This document shows positions 16,559 to 24,657 of a stretch of 64,000 nt of DNA, in pieces. The DNA comes from Streptomyces vietnamensis (GTDB taxonomy: Bacteria; Actinomycetota; Actinomycetes; Streptomycetales; Streptomycetaceae). The number at the start of each line of letters is the position of its first letter. The stretch's first letter is position 1. The translations under genes and the position numbers were made by a program. The DNA is taken from assembly GCF_000830005.1 (NCBI RefSeq), contig NZ_CP010407.1, forward strand, positions 7,762,001 through 7,826,000, written 5' to 3'. A model generated the notes under the pieces. It was not told the DNA's origin, did not search any database, and saw only the letters and a program-made list of their open reading frames with translations.

Positions 16559-17953
16559 CTATCGGCGTCGGGCCCCCGCCGTGCGCGCCACGACGAGGAG
16601 GAAGAGTCCGCACGCCGAGACGATCAGCCAGCCCGGACGGGTCGCGGCGGCGAGAGCGGCCGGTCCGGCGCCCGCGACGAGACCGCCGGCGACGGCGATG
16701 CCGACCGCCACGCCGACCTGGCGCGAGGTGGACGTGATCGCCCCCGCCACCCCGGCCCGGGACGGCGGCAGACCGCCGACCGCCGTATTGGTCAGGGGTG
16801 CGTTGGCGAAGCCGAAGCCGATGCCGATGAGCAGGAAGGCGAGCAGGATCAGCGACATGCTCGTTTCCCCGCCCAGGCCCACCAGGCACAGGCCGCCGGC
16901 GGTGATGAACCCGCCCGCGAGGAGCAGCGGCCGCCGTGGCCCGATCCGGCCCACCAGGACGCCGGACCAGGGCGCGCACAGCGTGGCCCCGAGCGCCATG
17001 GGAAGCGTCGTGGCGCCGGCCGCGAGCGGCGTCAGGCCACGGGCCTGCTGGAGGTAGAGGGTGCTGAGCAGCAGGGTCACGTTGAGGGCGACGAAGACCG
17101 CCGTCGCACCGAGCACCGCCGTGACGAACGGCGGCCGGCGGAACAGGCCGAGGTCCATCAGGGGTTCCTCGCGCCGGAGTTCGACCCGGACGAAGCCGGC
17201 CGTGGCCGCCGCCGTCAGCGCGTAACCGGCGAGGGCGACGGGCGACGTCCAGCCGATGCGGGGGCCTTCGATGAGGAGACCGACGGTCAGGAAGAGCACC
17301 ACGGTGAGGAGCACCTGCCCCGGCAGGTCGAGGCGACGGGCGCGCTCCCCACGGGACTCCGGTACGAACAGGGCGACCAGGACGAGGGCGAGGACCACCA
17401 CCGGCGCGTTGATCCAGAACACCGAGCGCCAGCCGAACGCGGCGATGAGCGCCCCACCGGTGACCGGGCCCGCCGCCATGCTCAGCCCGAAGACCGAGGC
17501 CCACACCCCTATCGCCCGTGCCCGTTCTCGCGGGTCGGGCATCGCGTTCACCACGATCGCCAGGGCCACCGGACTCAGCATCGACGCCCCGATCCCCTGG
17601 ACGGCCCTGGCGGCGACGAGCACACCGAGCGACGGGGCGAGGGCGCACACGAGGGAGGCGAGTCCGAAGACGAGCAGCCCGCACCGGAAGACCCGGCGGC
17701 GCCCGAGGCGGTCGGCGAGGGCGCCGGAGACGATGAGCAGACTGGCCATCACCACGGTGTAGGCGTCGACGACCCATTCGAGCCCGCGGGTGCCCACGTC
17801 GAGGCCCCGCCCGATCTCGGGCAGTCCCACGTTGACGATGGTGGCGTCGACGCCCACCAGGAACATGCTGAGCGCGCAGACCGCGAGGACCGTCCAGCGG
17901 CGGCGCGCGCTCAGCGGGGCGGGTGGCGGAGCGGTCCGGGATGTGGTGAGCAC
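16559..17953 (-). CDS. DHA2-type MFS drug exporter (EmrB/QacA family)
   Basis: A 464-residue exporter with around 14 hydrophobic segments. It has the family motifs LVGVDATIVNVGLP in helix 1, WVVDAYTVVMASL in helix 2, GALADRLGRRRVF (motif A) and MAAGPVTGG in helix 5 (motif C, antiporters). These predict proton-linked drug efflux. The GTG at 17953 is preceded by AAGGGGGAA and puts helix 1 at the right distance. The upstream spacer carries a 19-bp inverted repeat that could be a repressor site, but no regulator gene is adjacent. Confidence 0.88.
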   Translation of the reverse strand: MLTTSRTAPPPAPLSARRRWTVLAVCALSMFLVGVDATIVNVGLPEIGRGLDVGTRGLEWVVDAYTVVMASLLIVSGALADRLGRRRVFRCGLLVFGLASLVCALAPSLGVLVAARAVQGIGASMLSPVALAIVVNAMPDPRERARAIGVWASVFGLSMAAGPVTGGALIAAFGWRSVFWINAPVVVLALVLVALFVPESRGERARRLDLPGQVLLTVVLFLTVGLLIEGPRIGWTSPVALAGYALTAAATAGFVRVELRREEPLMDLGLFRRPPFVTAVLGATAVFVALNVTLLLSTLYLQQARGLTPLAAGATTLPMALGATLCAPWSGVLVGRIGPRRPLLLAGGFITAGGLCLVGLGGETSMSLILLAFLLIGIGFGFANAPLTNTAVGGLPPSRAGVAGAITSTSRQVGVAVGIAVAGGLVAGAGPAALAAATRPGWLIVSACGLFLLVVARTAGARRR

Positions 17954-18026
17954 GTGAGTTCCCCCTTCGACGAGCCGGAAGCTGACGCTGCCCAGACTCG
18001 GACCGGGGGAGGGGAGCGGCAAAGAA

Positions 18027-18045
18027 TTTTGCGAAGACCGCAAAA
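18027..18045. promoter_or_regulatory. Inverted repeat upstream of the DHA2 exporter
   Basis: TTTTGCG, five bases (AAGAC), then CGCAAAA. The 7-bp arms are perfect and A/T-rich for this genome, about 75 bp upstream of the exporter GTG. Efflux genes are commonly repressed through such sites by TetR or MarR proteins; here the regulator is not in view. Confidence 0.55.
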
Positions 18046-18075
18046 GATGCCGCGAAAAGGTGCTGCAAAGGGCAC

Positions 18076-18477
18076 TCAGGCGGAGGTGAAGAGGTCTCCG
18101 GGGGCGTCGTCGAGGACGAAGCCGTTGTCGAAGCGGACGCGGACCGTCAGACGGAGCTTGCGTTCCTGGTGCGCGGTCCACGCGGGTTCCAGGGAGCCGA
18201 CCTGCTCCTCCAGTTGCCGCCTGCTGCCCGGGGGCATCTGGTGGCCGAAGTCGTCCAGGAGGGACTTGAGGCGCTCGTACTCGCGGACCTCCTGGCTCTG
18301 CGGCCGGTCCTCGTCCACCCGCTCGACGGTGCCCTCGACGCCGGCCGCGAGAGCCAGGAACCCGGCCCCGGTTCCCGTCCCGGCCCCGGTCCCGGAGGCG
18401 TCTTCGCCGTCCGGGACGACCTGCCCAAGACGGAGATCCACCGCCAGCTTCACCCGTCGGCCCTCGTTCAGCGTCAT
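18076..18477 (-). CDS. Hypothetical protein, 133 residues
   Basis: A soluble protein beginning MTLNEGRRVKLAVDLRLGQVV, with GAAGGAA in front of ATG 18477. The middle holds a Gly/Thr run (GTGAGTGTGAG), then a charged helical stretch (REYERLKSLLDDFGHQMPPGSRRQLEEQVGS) and a beta-rich end with a repeated basic motif (RKLRLTVRVRF). I do not recognise the family. It lies upstream of the DHA2 exporter on the same strand, but the 122-bp gap with its own inverted repeat suggests separate control. Confidence 0.6.
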   Translation of the reverse strand: MTLNEGRRVKLAVDLRLGQVVPDGEDASGTGAGTGTGAGFLALAAGVEGTVERVDEDRPQSQEVREYERLKSLLDDFGHQMPPGSRRQLEEQVGSLEPAWTAHQERKLRLTVRVRFDNGFVLDDAPGDLFTSA

Positions 18478-18668
18478 CGTTCCTTCGTCTCCAGGTAGTC
18501 GGGGTGTCATTCTCCGGCATCCGGCCCCTGCGGCCGTCCCGGTTATCCGCGTGGCCCCGTACGGGTGGACTCGCCGCGCACGCACCGGAGGGGAGGGCCC
18601 TCGCGTCGGCCCCCGGTGGTGATGTGGCCCTCCCGAAGCTCTCGTGACCCGGAAGAGGCGCCCCCGAC

Positions 18669-19877
18669 ATGCGACGTACCCCCTCCCGACGGCTGTTCGC
18701 CGCGACGCTGCTCGTGGCGTCCGTCCTCGCGCCGATGACGGCGACGCCCGCCGCCGCCGTCCACGCCGCGAGCCCCGCCGCCGTCGGCACGCACGGCGAG
18801 GACGACTGCCCGCCGGGAGGATTCGGCCCCGAGCTGACCGCCCGGCTCGACAAGGCCATCGAGGACGTCCGCAAGCAGGCCGGCATCCCCGGCGTCGCCG
18901 TCGGCCTCTGGATGCCGGGCCGGGGCAGCTACGTCCGCGCGACCGGCGTCGCCGACAAGGTCACCGGCGAGCCGATGTCCACCGACGGCTTCATCCGCAT
19001 CGGCAGCGAGACCAAGACCTTCACGGTCACCGCGCTCCTGAAGCTCGTCGACGACCACCGGATCCGTCTGGACGACCCCATCGCCCGCTACGTCCACGGA
19101 GTGCCGAACGGGCACCGGATCACCCTGCGCCACCTCGCCGAGATGCGCAGCGGCCTCTTCCCGTACACCTCCGACCCCGGCTTCATCCACGACCTGCTCA
19201 GCGAGCCGCAGCGCTTCTTCACCCCGGAGGAGGCGCTCGCGTACGGCTTCAAGCACAAGAACACCTTCCAGCCGGGCGCGCGGTTCGAGTACTCGAACTC
19301 CAACCTGGTGCTCCTCGGCCTGGTGGTCGAGAAGGTCAGCGGTCAGCCCCTCGACCGGTTCCTCCGCAACCGGGTGCTCCGGCCGGCCCACCTGCGCCAC
19401 ACGTTCCTCCCGAGCGGGCCCGAGTTCCCCGAGCCGCACCCCCGCGGCTACACCAACCAGACGCTCAACGGCGCGGTCGTGGACTCCACCGACTGGAACC
19501 CCAGCTGGGCCTGGGCGGCCGGGGCGATGATCTCCGACCAGCACGACCTGCGCCGCTGGGCGAAGATCCTCGCCACCGGTGAGCTGCTCAGCCCCGAGAC
19601 GCAGGCGCAGCGGCTCAGGACGCTGCCGACGGGCCACCCCGGCCTCAGCTACGGCCTCGGCGTCTTCGACGCCAACGGCTGGATCGGGCACAACGGCTCG
19701 ATCCCGGGGTACGAGACGGTGACCGTCTACCTGCCCGAGCGGGACGCCACGCTCGTCATCATGATCAACACGGACATCACCAGCCAGGGCCAGGAGCCGT
19801 CGACGCCCCTCGCCCGCGCGATCACGGCCATCGTGACCCCGGACCACGTCTACGACGGCGCGGTCCAGCCCCGCTAG
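18669..19877 (+). CDS. Secreted serine hydrolase, beta-lactamase/D-Ala-D-Ala carboxypeptidase family
   Basis: A 402-residue exported hydrolase of the class C beta-lactamase/DD-peptidase fold. A signal peptide covers about residues 1-34. The three active-site motifs are in order: S113-E-T-K116 (nucleophile Ser and general-base Lys), Y208-S-N210, and H341-N-G343 in place of KTG. The HNG variant is common among Streptomyces R61-type carboxypeptidases and esterases. It may trim cell-wall peptides or hydrolyse small esters or amides. The TAG stop is the first part of a dispersed palindromic element, and a 44-bp palindrome follows. Confidence 0.87.
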   Translation: MRRTPSRRLFAATLLVASVLAPMTATPAAAVHAASPAAVGTHGEDDCPPGGFGPELTARLDKAIEDVRKQAGIPGVAVGLWMPGRGSYVRATGVADKVTGEPMSTDGFIRIGSETKTFTVTALLKLVDDHRIRLDDPIARYVHGVPNGHRITLRHLAEMRSGLFPYTSDPGFIHDLLSEPQRFFTPEEALAYGFKHKNTFQPGARFEYSNSNLVLLGLVVEKVSGQPLDRFLRNRVLRPAHLRHTFLPSGPEFPEPHPRGYTNQTLNGAVVDSTDWNPSWAWAAGAMISDQHDLRRWAKILATGELLSPETQAQRLRTLPTGHPGLSYGLGVFDANGWIGHNGSIPGYETVTVYLPERDATLVIMINTDITSQGQEPSTPLARAITAIVTPDHVYDGAVQPR

Positions 19878-19937
19878 GGCCTGTCCGGCGGATCAGGGCC
19901 GGTCCGGTCCGGTCCGGACCGGACCGGACCGGCCCTG
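19875..19937. terminator. Stop-codon element and 44-bp perfect palindrome
   Basis: The dispersed element starts inside the TAG stop (TAGGGCCTGTCCGG at 19875) and runs into a perfect palindrome at 19894-19937: CAGGGCC, three GGTCC units, three GGACC units interleaved with C/G, then GGCCCTG, with no unpaired centre. It should extrude or fold very strongly and is a likely transcription terminator after the serine hydrolase gene. Confidence 0.7.
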
Positions 19938-20013
19938 GCGCCCCACCCCCTCCAGCCCTCGGCTTCGCTCTTTGTGGCCACCTGTCCGAAACTGGTGGGG
20001 AGGAGGTGGGCGA

Positions 20014-20484
20014 GTGGGAGGCGGTGACGACGGCGATGCCGGGCCCCCGCACCAGGTCCGCAGGCTCGTGCTGCACGGGACGCGCGGGGTGGTCTCGCGC
20101 TGCCGGGACTTCACGGCCGAGGCGCTGGCCGACTGGGGGTGGATCCCGGCGGACAGCGAGGAGGCGGAGGAGCGGGTCGAGGACGTCCTGCTCCTCGTGT
20201 CCGAGGTGGTCACCAACGCCTGCCTGCACGCCGGAGGCCCCGAGGAGTTCGTCCTGCGGCACGGGGACGGGCGGCTGCGCGTGGAGGTGTCCGACGCCAG
20301 CCCGGAGCATCCGCGCGTGCGGGTCTCCCGCTCCCCCGCACTGCCCGGCGGGCACGGCCTGATGGTCCTGGACCGGCTGGCCGGCGACTGGGGGAGCCGG
20401 GACAAGGGCGCGGGGGCCGTGGGCAAGGTGGTGTGGCTGGAGGTCGGCCGCCCGACCGGAAGGGGGACGGGCCGACCGGAATAG
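20014..20484 (+). CDS. Anti-sigma-type ATP-binding regulator (HATPase_c_2)
   Basis: A 156-residue protein of the SpoIIAB/RsbW-like GHKL kinase family. The N-box LLLVSEVVTNACLHAG binds ATP and Mg; the G-boxes are degenerate (VSDASPE in place of DxGxG, then GGHGLMVLDRLAGDWG). Streptomyces have dozens of such small proteins that act as anti-sigma factors or anti-anti-sigma kinases. The GTG at 20014 has AGGAGG upstream and is preferred over an earlier in-frame TTG at 19972. No sigma factor or STAS partner is adjacent, so its target is unknown. Confidence 0.75.
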   Translation: MGGGDDGDAGPPHQVRRLVLHGTRGVVSRCRDFTAEALADWGWIPADSEEAEERVEDVLLLVSEVVTNACLHAGGPEEFVLRHGDGRLRVEVSDASPEHPRVRVSRSPALPGGHGLMVLDRLAGDWGSRDKGAGAVGKVVWLEVGRPTGRGTGRPE

Positions 20485-20548
20485 ATCCCGCCGGTGCGGG
20501 CAGCCGCCGCACAGGGGGTGGTCGTTTCCGGACGGAGAGGAGCGGATC

Positions 20549-20875
20549 ATGCCGCGCGGATCGAACGCCAAGCGGGAGCGGCAGTACGAGCACATCAAGG
20601 AGAGCGCGCTGGATCGGGGCGAGAGCGAGAAGCGCGCCGAGGAGATCGCCGCGCGCACGGTGAACAAGGAGCGGGCGCGGTCCGGCGAGTCGAAGACCGC
20701 GAGCAAGAGCTCGACGCAGGACATGTCCTCCTCGCGCCGCGGCGGCAAGCGCTCGCACAGCGGCTCGGAGGGTCCGACGTACGACCAGCTGTACGCCGAG
20801 GCGCAGCGCCGCAACATCCACGGCCGTTCCTCGATGGACAAGGCCGAACTGAAGCGGGCCCTGGGCGATCAGTGA
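20549..20875 (+). CDS. Small basic protein with Rho_N-like C-terminus (often called plasmid stabilisation protein)
   Basis: A 108-residue, highly charged protein starting MPRGSNAKRERQYEHIKES. The first 70 residues are rich in Lys, Arg, Glu and Ser and probably disordered. The C-terminal 35 residues (PTYDQLYAEAQRRNIHGRSSMDKAELKRAL) match the SAP/Rho_N helix-extended-helix that binds nucleic acid. Actinobacterial relatives are annotated as plasmid stabilisation proteins without experimental basis. GGAGAGGAG lies upstream of ATG 20549. A tandem pair of palindromic elements terminates it against the convergent carboxyltransferase gene. Confidence 0.75.
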   Translation: MPRGSNAKRERQYEHIKESALDRGESEKRAEEIAARTVNKERARSGESKTASKSSTQDMSSSRRGGKRSHSGSEGPTYDQLYAEAQRRNIHGRSSMDKAELKRALGDQ

Positions 20876-20883
20876 GAACCCTC

Positions 20884-20952
20884 GGGCCTGTCCGGCGGAT
20901 CAGGGTCGGACAGGCCCCGGGCCTGTCCGACGATTCCCGTCGGATCAGGCCC
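20884..20952. terminator. Two dispersed palindromic elements in tandem, between convergent genes
   Basis: Element 1 (20884-20917): GGGCCTGTCCG pairs with CGGACAGGCCC around a 12-base loop. Element 2 (20919-20952): GGGCCTG-TCCGACG pairs with CGTCGGA-CAGGCCC with one bulged T and a five-base loop. The right arm of element 2 contains the stop codon of the carboxyltransferase gene. Both look like bidirectional terminators. Confidence 0.7.
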
Positions 20953-22294
20953 TGGGACGCTCCTTCACGACGCCCCGGACGACGCCCAGGTCCACCAGGT
21001 CCCGGGGGCGCAGGCGCAGCTGGTCGGCGGTGGTCGCCGACTCCTCGGGGGCTCGCTTGAGGATGGCGGTGGCGGCCTCGGGCGCGATGACGGAGAAGTA
21101 ACTGTCCGGCGTGGCCCAGGTGTTGCCCGGGGCGGCGAGGGCGAGGGCGCCGCCCGAACCCCCCTCGCCGATGAGCAGTGAGGTGAGCGGGGTGCGGGCG
21201 GAGGCGACGGCGGCGAACAGGTCGGCGATCGCGGTCCCCGCGCCCGCGCGTTCCGCCGCCGGGTCGTTCGCCGCGCCGGGGGTGTCGATCAGCGTGAGCA
21301 CCGGGATCCCGAGCCGGTCGGCCAGGCGTACGAGCCGGGCGGCCGTGCGGAAGCCCGCCGGGCGGGTCGCGGTGCCGCACTGGGCCGCGTAGGCGACGGT
21401 ACGGCCGTCGGGGAGCCGCCCGAAGCCGCACCGCATGCCCGGGTCGACGCCCCCGCAGCGGTCGCCGGAGATCTCCTCGCGCAAGGTGAAGTGGGCGTCG
21501 AGGTACGCGGCGGCCCGGGGCCGGTCCGGGTGCCTGGCCCGCGCCACGGCCTCCCGGCCGCTCGCGGCGGGCGGCGCACCCGGGTCGCCGAGCGCGTACG
21601 GCGGCGCGACCGGGCCCTCGGCGGGGCGGACGAGCAGCGAGAGCCAGCGCCCGAGGGTCTCGCGCAGCGCGCCGGGAGGCACGATCGCGTCGAGGTGACC
21701 GTGGGCGAGCTGCGCCTCCGCGGTGTACGCGGCCGGGTCCGCGTCCGCCGGCCGTACGCGGGAGCCGGCGAAGCCGACCTGGGCGCCGGGCAGGGCGAGG
21801 ACGACATCGGAGCCGGCGCCGAGCGTGGCCCAGCCGCCGCCCGTCGTCGGATCCCGGAGCACGGCGATCTGCGGCAGTCCGGCGGCCCGGGTGAGCTCCG
21901 ACTCGCGGGCCAGGTACTGGAGTTGGAGGAGGGCGCGCATCCCCTCGTGCATCCGGCTGCCGCCGGTGGCCGGCAGGACGACCACGGGGAGGCGTCGTTC
22001 CCGGGCCAGGGCGTGGGCGGCGGCGGCCCGCGCGCCGGTCCGTTCCCCGAGGGACCCGCCGAGGAACCGGAACTCGAAGGAGACCAGTACCGCCGTCACC
22101 CCGCCCACCGTGCCCGTGCCGCAGACCACCGACTCGGTCTCGCCGGTGCGGTCGGCGGCACGCGCGTGCGCGGCCGAGTACCCGGGCCAGCCGATCGGCC
22201 CGTCACCGGTCAAAGGGCCTTCGGTGAAGGGGAGTTCGCTGAAGTCGTCGGTGACGAGGGCGATCGCCTCGCGTGCCGTCGTCGGGTCGCTCAT
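20945..22294 (-). CDS. Acyl-CoA carboxyltransferase-like protein, beta and alpha halves fused
   Basis: A 449-residue protein of the crotonase-like carboxyltransferase superfamily. The first ~220 residues resemble the AccD half (EFRFLGGSLGERTGAR, LPATGGSRMHEG, GGGWATLGAGSDVVLALPGAQVGFAGSR). The second half resembles AccA (GFRTAARLVRLADRLGIPVLTLIDTPGAA, GEGGSGGALALA, SVIAPEAATAIL). Each half is shorter than usual, and no biotin carrier or biotin carboxylase gene is present. The acyl-CoA substrate is unknown. It lies downstream of the radical SAM gene on the same strand after 106 bp, so it might be the last gene of the lanthipeptide operon, but I see no functional reason for that. Confidence 0.75.
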   Translation of the reverse strand: MSDPTTAREAIALVTDDFSELPFTEGPLTGDGPIGWPGYSAAHARAADRTGETESVVCGTGTVGGVTAVLVSFEFRFLGGSLGERTGARAAAAHALARERRLPVVVLPATGGSRMHEGMRALLQLQYLARESELTRAAGLPQIAVLRDPTTGGGWATLGAGSDVVLALPGAQVGFAGSRVRPADADPAAYTAEAQLAHGHLDAIVPPGALRETLGRWLSLLVRPAEGPVAPPYALGDPGAPPAASGREAVARARHPDRPRAAAYLDAHFTLREEISGDRCGGVDPGMRCGFGRLPDGRTVAYAAQCGTATRPAGFRTAARLVRLADRLGIPVLTLIDTPGAANDPAAERAGAGTAIADLFAAVASARTPLTSLLIGEGGSGGALALAAPGNTWATPDSYFSVIAPEAATAILKRAPEESATTADQLRLRPRDLVDLGVVRGVVKERPRA

Positions 22295-22400
22295 GCGGGC
22301 CTCGCCGCTCCTCGCCGGAGTGTGCGTACGGGACGGTGCGGTGCTCGGGTGCGTACGGGATCGTGCCGTGCCGCACCTCCACCGTACCGCCCGGTAGCCG

Positions 22401-23414
22401 TCAGCCGCGCGGGACGAAGGCCGGGCGGCGGGCGATCCGCTGCCGGTCGGCCTCCGTGCCGAAGCGGAGGTCGATCGCCCGGGTGGCCTCCGCCCACTCC
22501 CGCATGGTCCGCACCGGCGCCAGGGTCTCCCGTACGAACGGGTCGTGCCAGCGGGCGACGGCCCGCCGCCACAGCTCCGCCGGGGGATCCGTCAGCACGT
22601 TCCCGACGGTCCCCTCGTAGGCGGCCATCGCCCGCACCGCGCCGTCCGGTTCGATCTGGAGCACGGGCAGGCACACGCCCGCCCCGATCAGGTCCGGACG
22701 CATCTGCAGGGCCAGGTTGTCGGTGGTGGTCACCCGGACGCCCGGCGGCGCGAGCTCCTGGAGCCGCCGCCCGTACTCCGCACTGCCCAGGAGCCGCACC
22801 TGCTCCTCGGACAGCAGCTCGTGCTCCGCGAAACCCGCCCGGCTGGCGAGCCCCTCCGGGACGACCGCCCCGAACGACACCTGCCCGAGGCCCGGGAACC
22901 GGGGTGCGACGGTCGTCAGGAACTCCTCGACCTGAGGGGCGTTGCTCCGCATGACCACGTAGTCGACGCCGACGGTGGCGCCGCCGCCCTCGGTCAGCAG
23001 CCCGAGGGCGGCCACCGCCCGGTCGAAGGAGCCGCGCCGGCCGCGGATCCGGTCGTGGACCTCCGCCGTGGCCCCGTCGAGACTCACGCTCACCGCCGAG
23101 AAGGCGCCGACGGCCGCCTCGGCCGACGCCCGGTCGAGCGTCCAGCCGCTGGTGAACAGCGACACCGGCACCCCGGCGGCCGTGAACCGCTCCGCCACCG
23201 CGAACAGCTCCGGCACGAGCAGCGGTTCGCCCCCGGCCAGACAGACGCCCTCCGCCCCGAGGGCCAGGATCGCGTCGGCGGCCCGCAGCATGTCCGCACC
23301 GGAGAGCCGGCGCGCCGGGCGCCGCCCGGACTCCGAGTAGCAGTGCGTGCACCGCAGGGGACAGGCGTACGTGATGTCCCACAGGACTTCCAGCGGGTGG
23401 TCGGGGATCTCCAC
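22401..23414 (-). CDS. Radical SAM enzyme of the lanthipeptide-type cluster
   Basis: A 337-residue radical S-adenosylmethionine enzyme. The [4Fe-4S] cluster motif is C18-PLR-C22-TH-C25 in WDITYACPLRCTHCYSE, and GGEP (LAGGEPLL) for SAM binding follows. The opening resembles PqqE/MftC-type peptide-modifying enzymes. The C-terminal part has only isolated cysteines (such as GVCLPVLQIEPDG), so a full SPASM domain with two auxiliary clusters is not evident. It ends the operon after P450, LanKC, precursor, exporter and a second P450, with only 10 bp between it and the P450 stop. The likely substrate is the LanKC-modified precursor; the reaction cannot be predicted. Confidence 0.85.
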   Translation of the reverse strand: MEIPDHPLEVLWDITYACPLRCTHCYSESGRRPARRLSGADMLRAADAILALGAEGVCLAGGEPLLVPELFAVAERFTAAGVPVSLFTSGWTLDRASAEAAVGAFSAVSVSLDGATAEVHDRIRGRRGSFDRAVAALGLLTEGGGATVGVDYVVMRSNAPQVEEFLTTVAPRFPGLGQVSFGAVVPEGLASRAGFAEHELLSEEQVRLLGSAEYGRRLQELAPPGVRVTTTDNLALQMRPDLIGAGVCLPVLQIEPDGAVRAMAAYEGTVGNVLTDPPAELWRRAVARWHDPFVRETLAPVRTMREWAEATRAIDLRFGTEADRQRIARRPAFVPRG

Positions 23415-23424
23415 GTCGGCTCCT

Positions 23425-24636
23425 TCAGTGCGGTACGGGGTCGTGGTCGCCGTCCGGGTCGAGGACCACCCAGAGGCGTCGCCGCTCCGGCTCCTCCTCG
23501 GCGCCCGGGGCCGGATCGGCGAGGGCGAGGCGCGGGAAGCGGGCGAGCAGGGTGCCGAAGGCGACCCGGAGCTCGGCGCGGGCGAGCGCCGAGCCCAGGC
23601 AGTGCTTGTGCCCGAGCCCGAAGGCCAGGTGGGCGTTGGGCGTCCGGTCCGGGTCGAAGCGGTCCGGGTCCTCGAAGCGCTCCGGATCCCGGTTGACGGC
23701 CGCGAGCGCGCAGTGCACCCCGCCGCCGTCGGCCAGCGCCGCGCCGTCCACCTCGGTCGGCGTCTCCGCGTACCGGGACGCGAGCGTCGTCGGGGTGACG
23801 TGGCGCAGCAGCTCCTCCACGGTGGCGTCGAGCCGGCCGGGCTCGGCCCGCAGCCGCTCCCAGTGCTCCCGCTGCCGGAGCAGCAGCTCCAGACCGTCGG
23901 TGATCAGCCGGGTCACCGGGCGGTGGCCCGCGACGAGGACGAACCGGACGGCGGCGAGGGCGTCCTCCCGAAGCAGCCCGGCGTCCTCGCCGCCCTGCCG
24001 GAGCATCGCGCTGATCAGGTCGTCCCCGGGCTCCTCCGCCCGCTCCCCGATCAGCTCCTTCAGATACCGGGACAGCGCGTGGCCCGCGCTCTCCGTGACG
24101 GTGCTCGCCCCGCCGTACTCCGCGACCCAGCCGTACAGGTAGTCGCGGACGTACCCCCGCTCCTCCCGGGGGATGCCCAGGAGTTCGCAGAGCACCGCGA
24201 CCGGGAACGGCCGGGAGAACACCCGCACCAGATCGACGGCCTCGCCCGGCGGCACGGCCGCGAGCAGCAGATCGGCCTCCCGCTGGACGCGCGGGACCAG
24301 CCCGGCGACCCGGCGGTGGGTGAGCCGGCGGGAGACCGTGCGGCGCAGCCTGAGGTGCTCCTCGGTCGGCAGGAAGAACAACTGCTCCTCGTCGCAGGCC
24401 TCTTCGTCCGCGCCGGTGCGCATGGACACGGCCAGCGGGTGCTCGCCGCGCAGGGCCGGCTCGACCAGGACGGCGGCGGCCACCTCGTACCGGGTGACCA
24501 TCAGACCGTCCTCGCGGCCGCCGAGGCTGACCTCCACCGTGCCGCTCTCGCGCAGCCGCGTCAGGGCCGCGTGGTCCCTGAGCATCTCCGCCCCGATCAC
24601 GGGCAGTCGGACGGATCCGGCGTACGGGCATTCCAT
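23425..24636 (-). CDS. Cytochrome P450 of the lanthipeptide-type cluster
   Basis: A 403-residue soluble bacterial P450. The heme ligand is Cys346 in [15 protein letters not shown], and the ExxR motif is in EELLRHV. Helix I reads [12 protein letters not shown] (234-245). The usual acid-Thr pair of AGxE/DTT is replaced by Arg-Pro, which should alter proton delivery to the bound oxygen. It lies between the exporter and the radical SAM gene in one operon (21 and 10 bp gaps). RiPP-cluster P450s commonly hydroxylate or cross-link aromatic side chains of the precursor; here His17 and Tyr26 of the precursor are the only ring-bearing candidates apart from Pro. Confidence 0.88.
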   Translation of the reverse strand: MECPYAGSVRLPVIGAEMLRDHAALTRLRESGTVEVSLGGREDGLMVTRYEVAAAVLVEPALRGEHPLAVSMRTGADEEACDEEQLFFLPTEEHLRLRRTVSRRLTHRRVAGLVPRVQREADLLLAAVPPGEAVDLVRVFSRPFPVAVLCELLGIPREERGYVRDYLYGWVAEYGGASTVTESAGHALSRYLKELIGERAEEPGDDLISAMLRQGGEDAGLLREDALAAVRFVLVAGHRPVTRLITDGLELLLRQREHWERLRAEPGRLDATVEELLRHVTPTTLASRYAETPTEVDGAALADGGGVHCALAAVNRDPERFEDPDRFDPDRTPNAHLAFGLGHKHCLGSALARAELRVAFGTLLARFPRLALADPAPGAEEEPERRRLWVVLDPDGDHDPVPH

Positions 24637-24657
24637 CGGGCGGATCTCCTTCGGGGT

